Below are positions 33,823 through 41,412 of a stretch of 64,000 nt of DNA, one piece after another. The notes beneath the pieces were generated by a model. That model searched no databases and was not told the origin of the DNA. It saw only the letters and a list, made by a program, of their open reading frames with translations. The stretch covers positions 124,001 to 188,000 of the forward strand of contig CALVXG010000005.1 in NCBI GenBank assembly GCA_944368925.1, written 5' to 3'. The position numbers and the translations under genes are program-made. Source of the DNA: an uncultured Clostridia bacterium. Lineage in GTDB: Bacteria; Bacillota; Clostridia; Christensenellales; Borkfalkiaceae. Numbering within the stretch: position 1 is the stretch's first letter; each line of letters opens with the position of its first letter.

Positions 33823-33987
33823 ATGTTCCGAAAAATTATTCTGATCGCCATGATCGCCGTGATCCTTGCGGCCGTTTTCCTCATTACCATGAGTTTTTCC
33901 GACGAACAGGCCCATTCGCGCGTCCGCCGCTTTCTGCATTGCCCCGTCAGCGTTACCGCCTGCATAAACACGCCTTACTCCGTTTGA
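33823..33987 (+). CDS. Possible 54-residue membrane peptide
   Basis: MFRKIILIAMIAVILAAVF starts a single hydrophobic helix, followed by ITMSFSDEQAHSR and a short tail. It recalls the first helix of VanZ-like proteins, which end in an F-S-x-Q motif, so it may be a remnant of such a gene. No good ribosome binding site or promoter is visible. Low confidence; the remaining 33604-34052 shows no other gene. Confidence 0.25.
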   Translation: MFRKIILIAMIAVILAAVFLITMSFSDEQAHSRVRRFLHCPVSVTACINTPYSV

Positions 33988-34052
33988 GCTGTGTTCCCGC
34001 CCTTTGCCCGATCGCAATTTTGCGTTAAAGGAAAAAGACGCAGAACCGAAAA

Positions 34053-34190
34053 AAAGGCCGCCGTCCGAAAAATGTTTTGCGGACGGCGGCCTTTGCCCTG
34101 CAAAATTTGTCGGGTGATACCGCCCGACAAATTCTTTTGTTCGGGGTTTACAAAATACGCCGCCGCGCAAATTTTTGCGCGGCGGCGTTC
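34053..34190 (-). terminator. Three consecutive hairpins after htpG
   Basis: Three perfect inverted repeats follow the htpG stop: 15-bp arms at 34157-34188, 11-bp arms at 34104-34133 and 15-bp arms at 34053-34094. The last is followed by seven T on the minus strand and is the most convincing terminator. Confidence 0.85.
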
Positions 34191-34209
34191 TTGTTTTTTA
34201 CGGCTCCGA

Positions 34210-36078
34210 TCAGCCGATAAACTTATTCAGAAGTTCCATGTTGTTGGACGTGAAGTCCTGCATCTCTTCGGGAGAGAGTTTCTTGTAGGAAAGCATCGCC
34301 ATGTAATAAATCTGGTTTGCCACAAACTTCTGCTTGTCCGCATCCAGTCCCGTAAACGCCTGCACCGCAGGGTTCGCCGTGTTGATCACGATCGTCATGT
34401 CTCTGTCGGCATCGGCGCCCGCAAGCCCGTAAAATGCGTTCATCTCTCCGAAACGGCGGGAAAATTCCGATACGTTGATCACCGCAGGGATCGCGTCGCT
34501 CTTGAATTTTTCCGCTTTCACCGCGATCGTCGTGTTTTTGAGCGCCGCTTTGAACGCTTCCACCAGCGCTTTGTCGTCGTCGGCATTGCTCTCGCCCGCT
34601 TTCAGCGCAGCGTCCACGTCCGCATCGATGCGCAGGAATTTGTATTTGCCCGTCTCCTTGTATTCGAGATAGCTCACAAAGTGCGGATCGATAAACGTAT
34701 CGCAGACAATAGCGTTCAGGCCCGCATTCTTGAACATCGAAATGTACTGCGCCTGTCCCACTTCGTCCGATACGTAATAGATCGTCGCCGCTTCCTTCGG
34801 TTCTTCTTTCTTTTCTTCGGCTTTCTCTTCCGCCTTTCCTTCCGCTGTCTCTTCCGTCTTGCCCTCTTCCGCTTTTCCGACAAATTCCTGCAACGTCTTG
34901 TACTCGCCGTTCAGGTCTTTATAGACAATGATGTCCTTGACTTTGGAATAGAAATCTTCGTCCTTGATGCAGCCGAGCTTGATAAATACGGAAATATCGT
35001 TCCAGCAGCTGCAGAACTTTTCGCGGTCTGTCTTGAACAGCCCCGTCAGTTTGTCCGCTACTTTCTTCGTGATGTGTTTGGAAATCTTCTGCACCTGGCG
35101 ATCGTTCTGCAAAAAGCTCCTCGACACGTTCAGAGGAATGTCCGGGCAGTCGATCACGCCGTTCAAAAGTAGCAGGTATTCGGGGATCACTTCCTTAATG
35201 TTGTCCGCAATGAAAACCTGGTTGCAATACAGCTTCACTTTCCCGCGTTCCAGCTCTACTTTGCTCTTCACCTTCGGGAAATACAGGATCCCTTTCAAAC
35301 GGAACGGATAGTCCATATTCAGATGGATCCAGAACAGCGGATCGTGGAAATCATGGAACGTCTTGCGGTAAAATTCCTTGTATTCCTCGTCCGTGCAGTC
35401 TTTCGGGTTCTTCAGATACAGAGGCTGCGTGTCGTTGAGCGCCTTGTCGTCCTTACCCGTATAGTTCAGATAAATGTTGTACGGCATGAACGCGCAGTAT
35501 TTCTCGATCAGCGAACGGATCCTGCCTTCGTCCAAAAATTCTTTCTCTTCATCCGCAATGTGCATGACGATCTTCGTGCCGCGATCCTGCTTGTCGCATT
35601 CCTCGATCGTGTACGTGTTCTCGCCGTCCGATTCCCAACGTACTCCTTTCGCGTCCGCTTTATACGATTTCGTGAAAATCTCGATGTCATCGGAAACCAT
35701 ATACGCCGAATAGAATCCCAAACCAAAATGCCCGATGATCCCTTCGCCGCCCGCTTTTTCATACTTGGACAGAAAATCTGCCGCTCCCGAAAAAGCGATC
35801 TGCGTTATATATTTTTCCACTTCCTCTTCGGTCATGCCCAGGCCGTTGTCTTCCACCGTCAGCGTTTTCGCGTCCTTGTCGATTCCAATCTTGATGCAAT
35901 ACTCTGCGCCGTCTTCCTGCGCTTCCCCCATTCCGACAAGTTTCTTGAATTTCGTGATCGCGTCCACACCGTTCGCTACAATTTCACGAAGAAAAATATC
36001 CTTGTCCGAATACAACCACTTTTTGATAATAGGCATCATGTTTTCGCTTGAAATGCGAATATTTCCTTGTTTCGCCAT
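34210..36078 (-). CDS. htpG: Molecular chaperone HtpG (Hsp90)
   Basis: ATP-dependent dimeric chaperone, 622 residues. The GHKL ATPase domain carries FLREIVANGVDAITKF (helix with catalytic Glu), DNGLGMTEEEV, and GHFGLGFYSAYMV; the middle domain shows FPKVKSKVELERGKVKLYCNQVFI and SRSFLQNDRQVQKI. An unusual lysine/glutamate-rich insert (about residues 395-425, built from KAEE-like repeats) separates the middle-domain parts before IYYVSDEVGQAQY. The gene starts only 55 bp after the ispH-rpsA stop, with a terminator hairpin between, so it is either read through or served by a very close promoter that I could not identify. Confidence 0.97.
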   Translation of the reverse strand: MAKQGNIRISSENMMPIIKKWLYSDKDIFLREIVANGVDAITKFKKLVGMGEAQEDGAEYCIKIGIDKDAKTLTVEDNGLGMTEEEVEKYITQIAFSGAADFLSKYEKAGGEGIIGHFGLGFYSAYMVSDDIEIFTKSYKADAKGVRWESDGENTYTIEECDKQDRGTKIVMHIADEEKEFLDEGRIRSLIEKYCAFMPYNIYLNYTGKDDKALNDTQPLYLKNPKDCTDEEYKEFYRKTFHDFHDPLFWIHLNMDYPFRLKGILYFPKVKSKVELERGKVKLYCNQVFIADNIKEVIPEYLLLLNGVIDCPDIPLNVSRSFLQNDRQVQKISKHITKKVADKLTGLFKTDREKFCSCWNDISVFIKLGCIKDEDFYSKVKDIIVYKDLNGEYKTLQEFVGKAEEGKTEETAEGKAEEKAEEKKEEPKEAATIYYVSDEVGQAQYISMFKNAGLNAIVCDTFIDPHFVSYLEYKETGKYKFLRIDADVDAALKAGESNADDDKALVEAFKAALKNTTIAVKAEKFKSDAIPAVINVSEFSRRFGEMNAFYGLAGADADRDMTIVINTANPAVQAFTGLDADKQKFVANQIYYMAMLSYKKLSPEEMQDFTSNNMELLNKFIG

Positions 36079-36096
36079 AGTGATTCCTCCCTATAA

Positions 36097-36124
36097 TCAA
36101 AAACCCCGCACAGCGGCGGGGTTT
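36097..36124 (-). terminator. Terminator/attenuator between ispH-rpsA and htpG
   Basis: AAACCCCGC pairs with GCGGGGTTT, followed on the minus strand by TTTTT. Note that downstream genes on this strand have lower coordinates, so the order is htpG upstream at 36078 after this hairpin. Confidence 0.8.
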
Positions 36125-36133
36125 GAATTTTTA

Positions 36134-38266
36134 TCAGTCGTTGTTTTTGTTCTGGTTCTCCAGCATCTCCGCAATGGACGCTCCGCCGATTCCGCCTTCC
36201 GTCCATTCTCTGAACTCGTCGTCCTCTCTGTTTTCGCGAGGCTGACGCGCTCTCCTGGGTTTGCGGTCACCCTTGTCTTCGCCGTTGTTGTTCTCACGGC
36301 GCGTACGCACTTTCGTCACTTCCGGTTCGGGCAGCAGCGCTTTGATGGAAAGCGTCATCTTCTTGTTCGCAGGATCCAAAACAAGAATCTTCGCGTCGAT
36401 CTCTTCACCGATCGTCAGTACAGACGTCGGATTCTCCAGCCATTCATGCGAAATCTGAGAAACGTGAACCAGACCGTCCACCCCGTTCTCTACTTCCACA
36501 AATGCGCCGAACGGTACAATACGGACAACTTTGCCGTGTACAACGTCGCCTTCCGCATATTTTTCCGCTACCAGATCCCAAGGCTGGGGCTGGAGCTGTT
36601 TATATCCGATCGAAACTTTCTTGTTCTCTTCGTCTACTTTGAGTACCTTGAACTGGTATTTCTTGCCGATCTCCAGTACGTCGGTAACGTTCTTCGCACC
36701 CGACCAGGACAGATCGGAAATGTGCGCGAGGCAATCGAATCCGTTCACCGATACGAACGCACCGAAATTCGTAACGCGCTCCACTTTGCCTTCCACGACG
36801 TCGCCGACATGGATATTCGCAAAGAATTCCGCTTCTTTTTCCGCTTTCGCAGCGTCACGCGCCGCCCTTTCCTCTTCCAGAATCACGCGCTGCGACGCGA
36901 TGATCTCTTTCTTGCGGTCAGATTTTTTGATCTCGAGAGCTTTCAGACGCAGTTTCTTGCCTACGTACTTGTCCAACTCCTTCACATATCCCATGCGGAT
37001 CTCTTTCGCAGGTACGAACACCGAATACGTTCCCATAGACGCCGTCAGTCCGCCCTTGTTGAAGCCCGTGCACGTAACGTCGAATTCCTCGCCGTTCGCG
37101 ATCGCTTCGATCTTCCCTTCCTCTTCCTTCATCTGCTTGATGATCTTCTGGGAAAGTTTCACGGGGTTTGCAGGCGATACGACCATCACTTCGATCTCTT
37201 CGCCTACTTTCGCCGCATAATCTTCGGGTTTGTATTCGTCGCATTCGATCTCGTCTTTTTCAAGCAAGATTTCCTTTTTAAAATTCGGCAACAACACAGC
37301 CACGCCCTCGTCCGACGCCGAAGAGATGATCGCGCTCACCAACTGACCTTTCTTCAATTTTGACTGCCCGTTGTCCATCTGCGCAACGACATCTGCCATA
37401 CTCGTTTCGACTTCGTTCGTTGCCTTTACTTCCGTGTTGTTATCCATCTTAAAAAGAACCTCCTGCGTTTGCGTGTGCGGAGTCGATGCTCCGGACACAA
37501 TGCCTACATTTTTAAAATTTTTTATTTTTTGATATTCGAAAACGTCGGGATCGGATATCCGAAATACGTTCGCACAACGGCTTTTACAAATTTCATACAG
37601 CTTGTTCGTATTGCTGCTGTTCGTTCCGCCGATCACGATCATCGCATCGCTGTGCCGCGACAATTCCTCCGCCTCTCTCTGACGCTCTTTAGTAGTATAA
37701 CAAATTGTTTTGAAAATCTCAACTGTTTTTTCGCAAATGTTTTCAATATTTTTAATAATTTTTACAAATTTTTCTTCCGAACAGGTCGTTTGCACCACGA
37801 CGGACACATTTTTGTCCTTCAGCGGCAAAATTTCCTCTTCGTCGCCGCGCTCCACGACCACCGCGCCGCCTTCGCACCAGCCGCAGATCCCGATCACTTC
37901 CGGGTGCTTCTTCTCCCCGACAACGACCACCGTCCTGCCCTTTTGCGATTCCTTTTCCGCAATTTTCTGCGTCCTGCGCACAAACGGACAGGTGCAATCG
38001 ATCACCTTGATCCCTTTCCGCTCGCACTCCGCGTACACGCTCTTTGCCACGCCGTGCGAACGCAAAATCAGCGTCGCTCCCTCCGGCACTTCTTCCGCAC
38101 TCTCCACCGTGCGGATCCCGCGCGCCTCCACCGCCTGCGTCACGCCCGGATTGTGGATCAGCTCGCCAAGCACGTACGTGTTCTTTGCGTCGATCGTCAT
38201 CGCCGTGTCCACCGCGTGCTGCACGCCGCGGCAAAACCCGCTGCTCTCCGCAACCGTTATCTTCAT
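36134..38266 (-). CDS. ispH: Fused 4-hydroxy-3-methylbut-2-enyl diphosphate reductase and S1 RNA-binding protein
   Basis: 710 residues. The first ~280 are IspH (LytB), last step of the MEP isoprenoid pathway, an iron-sulfur enzyme: GFCRGVQHAVDTA with Cys12, the CTCPFV cysteines, and GGTNSSNTNKLYEIC. The remainder is ribosomal protein S1-like with four S1 domains; the last two (GDVVEGKVERVTNFGAFVSV and GDVVHGKVVRIVPFGAFVEV) are canonical, the first two degenerate. The C-terminal tail is rich in Arg, Glu and Asn. This fusion is known from Clostridia. It follows plsC by two bases and is part of the HI0933-cmk-plsC group. Confidence 0.96.
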   Translation of the reverse strand: MKITVAESSGFCRGVQHAVDTAMTIDAKNTYVLGELIHNPGVTQAVEARGIRTVESAEEVPEGATLILRSHGVAKSVYAECERKGIKVIDCTCPFVRRTQKIAEKESQKGRTVVVVGEKKHPEVIGICGWCEGGAVVVERGDEEEILPLKDKNVSVVVQTTCSEEKFVKIIKNIENICEKTVEIFKTICYTTKERQREAEELSRHSDAMIVIGGTNSSNTNKLYEICKSRCANVFRISDPDVFEYQKIKNFKNVGIVSGASTPHTQTQEVLFKMDNNTEVKATNEVETSMADVVAQMDNGQSKLKKGQLVSAIISSASDEGVAVLLPNFKKEILLEKDEIECDEYKPEDYAAKVGEEIEVMVVSPANPVKLSQKIIKQMKEEEGKIEAIANGEEFDVTCTGFNKGGLTASMGTYSVFVPAKEIRMGYVKELDKYVGKKLRLKALEIKKSDRKKEIIASQRVILEEERAARDAAKAEKEAEFFANIHVGDVVEGKVERVTNFGAFVSVNGFDCLAHISDLSWSGAKNVTDVLEIGKKYQFKVLKVDEENKKVSIGYKQLQPQPWDLVAEKYAEGDVVHGKVVRIVPFGAFVEVENGVDGLVHVSQISHEWLENPTSVLTIGEEIDAKILVLDPANKKMTLSIKALLPEPEVTKVRTRRENNNGEDKGDRKPRRARQPRENREDDEFREWTEGGIGGASIAEMLENQNKNND

Positions 38267-38268
38267 TT

Positions 38269-38916
38269 TTATTTGCGTTCCTTCCCGCGTTTTTTCTTCG
38301 CCTGCTTCTCCGCTTCGATCTTCGCAAGATAATCGTGCTTCGTCGCCAGCATCCGCTCGCGGATACGCTCCTCCGCCTGTTCGTAATCTTCCGCCGTCAT
38401 CTTCCGATCATAAAAATCCGTAAGATCGATCGGATCGCCCACGATGATCTTCGTGCGGATAAAAAGCCGCGTCTTGCGAAGACACATCACAGGATACACC
38501 GGCACCTTCGCTTTGATCGCAAACAGAGCCGCCCCGCCCTTCAAAGGCAGAAGCTCCACGTCTTTCGTCTTGTTGCGCGTCCCCTCGGGAAACATCGAGA
38601 TCTTCTCTCCCTTCTTCAGATACCGCAGCGCCGTCATGACTGCCTTCGCGTCCTGCCCGTCGCGCGAAACGGGGATCGCTTCCACAATGTCGCAAAGATG
38701 CGCCAGGAACTTGCTCTTGTACAATTCTTTCTTCGTGATAAAGTGCACCTTCTCTTTCGTCGTGCACGCCATGTGCACAATGTCCCAGATCCGATAATGA
38801 TTGCCCACCAGCACGCACGCCCCGTCTTTCACTTTCTCTTTCCCGATCAGCTTATACGGGAATACGATCTGCACAAACCCGTTTACTACTTTCTTTAAAA
38901 AACCGTACGTCAGCAT
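38269..38916 (-). CDS. plsC: 1-acyl-sn-glycerol-3-phosphate acyltransferase
   Basis: Membrane-associated enzyme that makes phosphatidic acid. 215 residues with the catalytic NHYRIWD (HX4D form) at about 39-45, the substrate-binding FPEGTRN near 110, and VPVYPV. The C-terminal end is strongly basic (KQAKKKRGKERK). Its ATG overlaps or abuts the stop of the upstream AroH-Cmk gene (1 bp), so they are co-translated. The same gene pair plus ispH-rpsA is a frequent clostridial order. Confidence 0.94.
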   Translation of the reverse strand: MLTYGFLKKVVNGFVQIVFPYKLIGKEKVKDGACVLVGNHYRIWDIVHMACTTKEKVHFITKKELYKSKFLAHLCDIVEAIPVSRDGQDAKAVMTALRYLKKGEKISMFPEGTRNKTKDVELLPLKGGAALFAIKAKVPVYPVMCLRKTRLFIRTKIIVGDPIDLTDFYDRKMTAEDYEQAEERIRERMLATKHDYLAKIEAEKQAKKKRGKERK

Positions 38917-38917
38917 C

Positions 38918-39919
38918 TTAAACCTTTTCCTGTATCTTTTTCCGTATATACGCCAGCACTTCGCCGACCGTCATGTCCGACGTGTCAACCAGCTCCGCAT
39001 CGTCCGCCTTCCGCAGCGGTGAAAATTCACGCGTGGAATCGTTCCGATCACGCTCTTCGATCTCCTCCTGCAGTTTCTTCAGATCGACCGAATACCCCTT
39101 TGCCTTCAATTCATCGTAACGCCGCTTCGCCCGCACCGCGCTCGTCGCCGTCACGTAAAACTTGAATTCGGCATCCGGCAAAACGTGCGTGCCGATGTCG
39201 CGCCCGTCCAAAACGCAGGACTGCTCCCCCGCGATCTTCCGCTGCATCTCGACCATCTTCTCCCGCACGCACCGAAGCGCCGATATGCGCGACGCCGCCA
39301 TCGAAACTTCCGGACGGCGTATCGCCTCCGATACGTCCTCGCCGTCCAGCACCGTGCGCTGCGTCCCGTCCTTATATTCGATCTTAAGATCCAGCCCGTC
39401 CATCAGCGGACGCACCGTCTCCTCCGTGATCTCTTTCACATTCTCTTTGACCGCCTTGAGCGCGCACGCCCTGTACATCGCACCCGTGTCCAAATATAAT
39501 ATGTGAAGCTCTCCCGCCAGAAGTTTCGCCACCGTGCTTTTCCCGCTCCCCGAAGGCCCGTCCAAAGCCACGGCAAATTTCTTTAAATCTTTGCGCAGAT
39601 TCGCCGCGCCGCGAAGATACACGTGCCGCACGTTCCCGCATTCCGCAAACAGGAGCACCCTTAAACAAAGCGGCAGCGCCCCGTCGATCTCCGGCTCGAG
39701 AGAGGAATACAGGGCCGCCTGCGTAAAGCCCGCCTCGCGCGCCGCTTTCGCGGGATACAGGGAATGTATGTCCGACGTGTTCGAAAAAAGTATGCAGAGG
39801 ATCTCCTCCTCCCGCAGTCCGTTTCTCTTCACGATCTCTTCCAAAAGTTCTTTGACGGCACCCCGTATCTCCTCGGGCGTGTCCGCCGCGACCGTCGTCG
39901 CTCCGCGAATCGCTTTCAT
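38918..39919 (-). CDS. cmk: Fusion of AroH-type chorismate mutase and cytidylate kinase
   Basis: 333 residues. Residues 1-112 match the AroH-type chorismate mutase of Bacillus: MKAIRGATTV at the start, FSNTSDIHSLYPAKAAREAGF, and RHVYLRGAANLRKDL. The catalytic set is retained (Arg5, Glu77, Arg87, Tyr101; equivalents of Arg7, Glu78, Arg90, Tyr108). Residues 113-333 are a complete CMP kinase with P-loop GPSGSGKST (121-129), YLDTGAMYRA, and VLDGRDIGTHVLPDAE. There is no stop or frameshift at the joint. It therefore joins prephenate synthesis and pyrimidine nucleotide supply in one chain. ATG 39919 behind AAGGAG. Fourth partner in the group with plsC and ispH-rpsA. Confidence 0.93.
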   Translation of the reverse strand: MKAIRGATTVAADTPEEIRGAVKELLEEIVKRNGLREEEILCILFSNTSDIHSLYPAKAAREAGFTQAALYSSLEPEIDGALPLCLRVLLFAECGNVRHVYLRGAANLRKDLKKFAVALDGPSGSGKSTVAKLLAGELHILYLDTGAMYRACALKAVKENVKEITEETVRPLMDGLDLKIEYKDGTQRTVLDGEDVSEAIRRPEVSMAASRISALRCVREKMVEMQRKIAGEQSCVLDGRDIGTHVLPDAEFKFYVTATSAVRAKRRYDELKAKGYSVDLKKLQEEIEERDRNDSTREFSPLRKADDAELVDTSDMTVGEVLAYIRKKIQEKV

Positions 39920-39943
39920 CTTTTTCTCCTTATTTATGCCTGT

Positions 39944-39965
39944 TTATGTCAGACATAATACTCTG
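39944..39965. repeat. Copy 2 of the 22-bp dispersed repeat
   Basis: Identical over 22 bp to 13070-13091, core TTATGTCAGACATAA. It lies between the HI0933-type gene and the AroH-Cmk gene, 25 bp before the start codon of the latter. Confidence 0.85.
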
Positions 39966-39982
39966 CAATCTTTAAAAAATAC

Positions 39983-41209
39983 TCAATTTATGCTGTTTCC
40001 TGCGGCAAACCCCGTAGAAAACGCGATCTGCAAATTGAACCCACCCGTAAAGGCGTCCACGTCCAAAACCTCTCCGCAAAAGTACAATCCTGCTACGTTT
40101 TTACTCTGCATCGTCTTCGGGTCGATCTGCCGCACGTCGACGCCGCCCGCCGTCACGATCCCTTCCCCCATCGGCCGCAAGCCGATCGGCCGCAAAGAAA
40201 ACCCTTTGAGGACTTTTAAAAGCGTGCGGCGGCTTTCCTTCGTCAGAGAGTTGACGGGCAGATCTTCCCGTATTTTTGCCTGCGCCAACACGGGCTGAAT
40301 GAGGCTCTTGGGAAGCAGTTCGTCCAAAGCATTCCGCATCTGCTTGTTCTTGTATTTATCGAAGTCGCGAAGCAGGCGCTTATCCAGCGTCTCTTCGTCA
40401 AGCGCGGGTTTAAGATCGATGTACAGACGGATTTGGGAAAAGTCCGTCGTGTCGCTTAAAAGACTCGAAAGGGACAGGACGATCGGGCCCGATACGCCGA
40501 AATGCGTAAAGAGCATTTCGCCGAAAAAACCGCCAAGCTCCTTCTCCTGTCTTTCCGCAACGATGCGCACATTTTTGAGCGTCAGTCCCTGCAAATGCGA
40601 AAGGCCCTCCGTCTCGCAGACGATCCCGCAAAGCGCCGCACGCAGCGGCGTCACTTTCAGCCCGAAATCTTTTGCGATCCGATACCCGTCGCCCGTACTG
40701 CCCGTTGCAGGATACGAAACGCCGCCCGTACACACGATCACACAGTCAAAGCAAGATTCGCCCCCGGCCGTGACAAGACTGAAACGCCCGTCCTGCATTT
40801 TTTCGACCTTTTCGACCCCTTCCTCAAAACGAAAACGCACGCCGCTTTCCCTGCAATAATGTTCCAGACATTTCGTCACGTCGCTCGCCTTGTCCGACGC
40901 GGGAAACACGCGGTTTCCCCTCTCCACTTTCAAGGGCAGGCCGCCGTCTTCCAGAAAACGCATCATGCGCGCGGGCGGAAAGGTGTATGCGCACCCCGTC
41001 AGAAATTTTCGGTTGCGGACGACGTTCTCCAAAAAGCCCTCCGGCGTCGTGTCGTTCGTGACGTTGCACCTGCCTTTGCCCGTTATATAAATCTTTTTGC
41101 CGGCTTTCTCGTTTTTCTCGAAAACCGTCACTTCGTTTCCCTTTTGCGCCGCCGCGTACGCCGCCATCAATCCCGACGCACCGGCTCCGATCACCGCTAC
41201 CTTCTTCAT
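39983..41209 (-). CDS. HI0933/YhiN-family flavoprotein
   Basis: 408 residues. N-terminal FAD-binding motif GAGASGLMAAYAAAQKGNEVTVFEKNEKAGKKI, typical family segments ITGKGRCNVTND and GGVSYPATGSTGDGY, and the C-terminal TAGGVDVRQIDPKTMQSK followed by GLYFCGEVLDVDAFTGGFNLQIAFSTG. Members are NAD(P)/FAD-dependent oxidoreductases; BaiN of bile acid 7-dehydroxylation is one characterised relative, but the reaction of this protein is unknown. First gene of a unit with AroH-Cmk, plsC and ispH-rpsA. Confidence 0.9.
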   Translation of the reverse strand: MKKVAVIGAGASGLMAAYAAAQKGNEVTVFEKNEKAGKKIYITGKGRCNVTNDTTPEGFLENVVRNRKFLTGCAYTFPPARMMRFLEDGGLPLKVERGNRVFPASDKASDVTKCLEHYCRESGVRFRFEEGVEKVEKMQDGRFSLVTAGGESCFDCVIVCTGGVSYPATGSTGDGYRIAKDFGLKVTPLRAALCGIVCETEGLSHLQGLTLKNVRIVAERQEKELGGFFGEMLFTHFGVSGPIVLSLSSLLSDTTDFSQIRLYIDLKPALDEETLDKRLLRDFDKYKNKQMRNALDELLPKSLIQPVLAQAKIREDLPVNSLTKESRRTLLKVLKGFSLRPIGLRPMGEGIVTAGGVDVRQIDPKTMQSKNVAGLYFCGEVLDVDAFTGGFNLQIAFSTGFAAGNSIN

Positions 41210-41277
41210 TCTTTCCGTTCCCGCTCTCTATACCGCCGCGCTCTTACCTGCGCTTTCGATCAATCCTTGCACCTTTC

Positions 41278-41333
41278 TTGCGCCGCGGTTTCCTCTTTTA
41301 AAGAAAAAACCGACGCCTTTTTTGCGCCGCGGT
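41278..41333. repeat. Short direct repeat upstream of the HI0933-type gene
   Basis: TTGCGCCGCGGT occurs at 41278-41289 and 41322-41333, 44 bp apart. No promoter was recognised in the 41210-41360 interval. Confidence 0.5.
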
Positions 41334-41363
41334 CTTTACCGCAAAAATCTTTATGACAAAGAG

Positions 41364-41391
41364 CAGCGAAAGCCGCTATGCGGCTTTCGCT
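41364..41391 (-). terminator. Hairpin after the oadA stop
   Basis: GCGAAAGCCGC and GCGGCTTTCGC form an 11-bp stem with a 2-3 nt loop 20 bp after the oadA stop. There is only a weak T run. Confidence 0.65.
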
Positions 41392-41412
41392 GACCGATCG
41401 TTCTTCCTTTGA

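Noticed and set aside
33823-33987. VanZ gene
   Set aside because: Only one hydrophobic helix of about 20 residues is present. It is listed at low confidence as a peptide or remnant, not as VanZ.
41210-41360. T-box leader upstream of the HI0933-type gene, suggested by ACCGCGG
   Set aside because: The T-box core AGGGTGGNACCGCG is incomplete, there is no terminator, and the gene is not an aminoacyl or amino acid gene. Two copies of a 12-bp direct repeat explain the resemblance.
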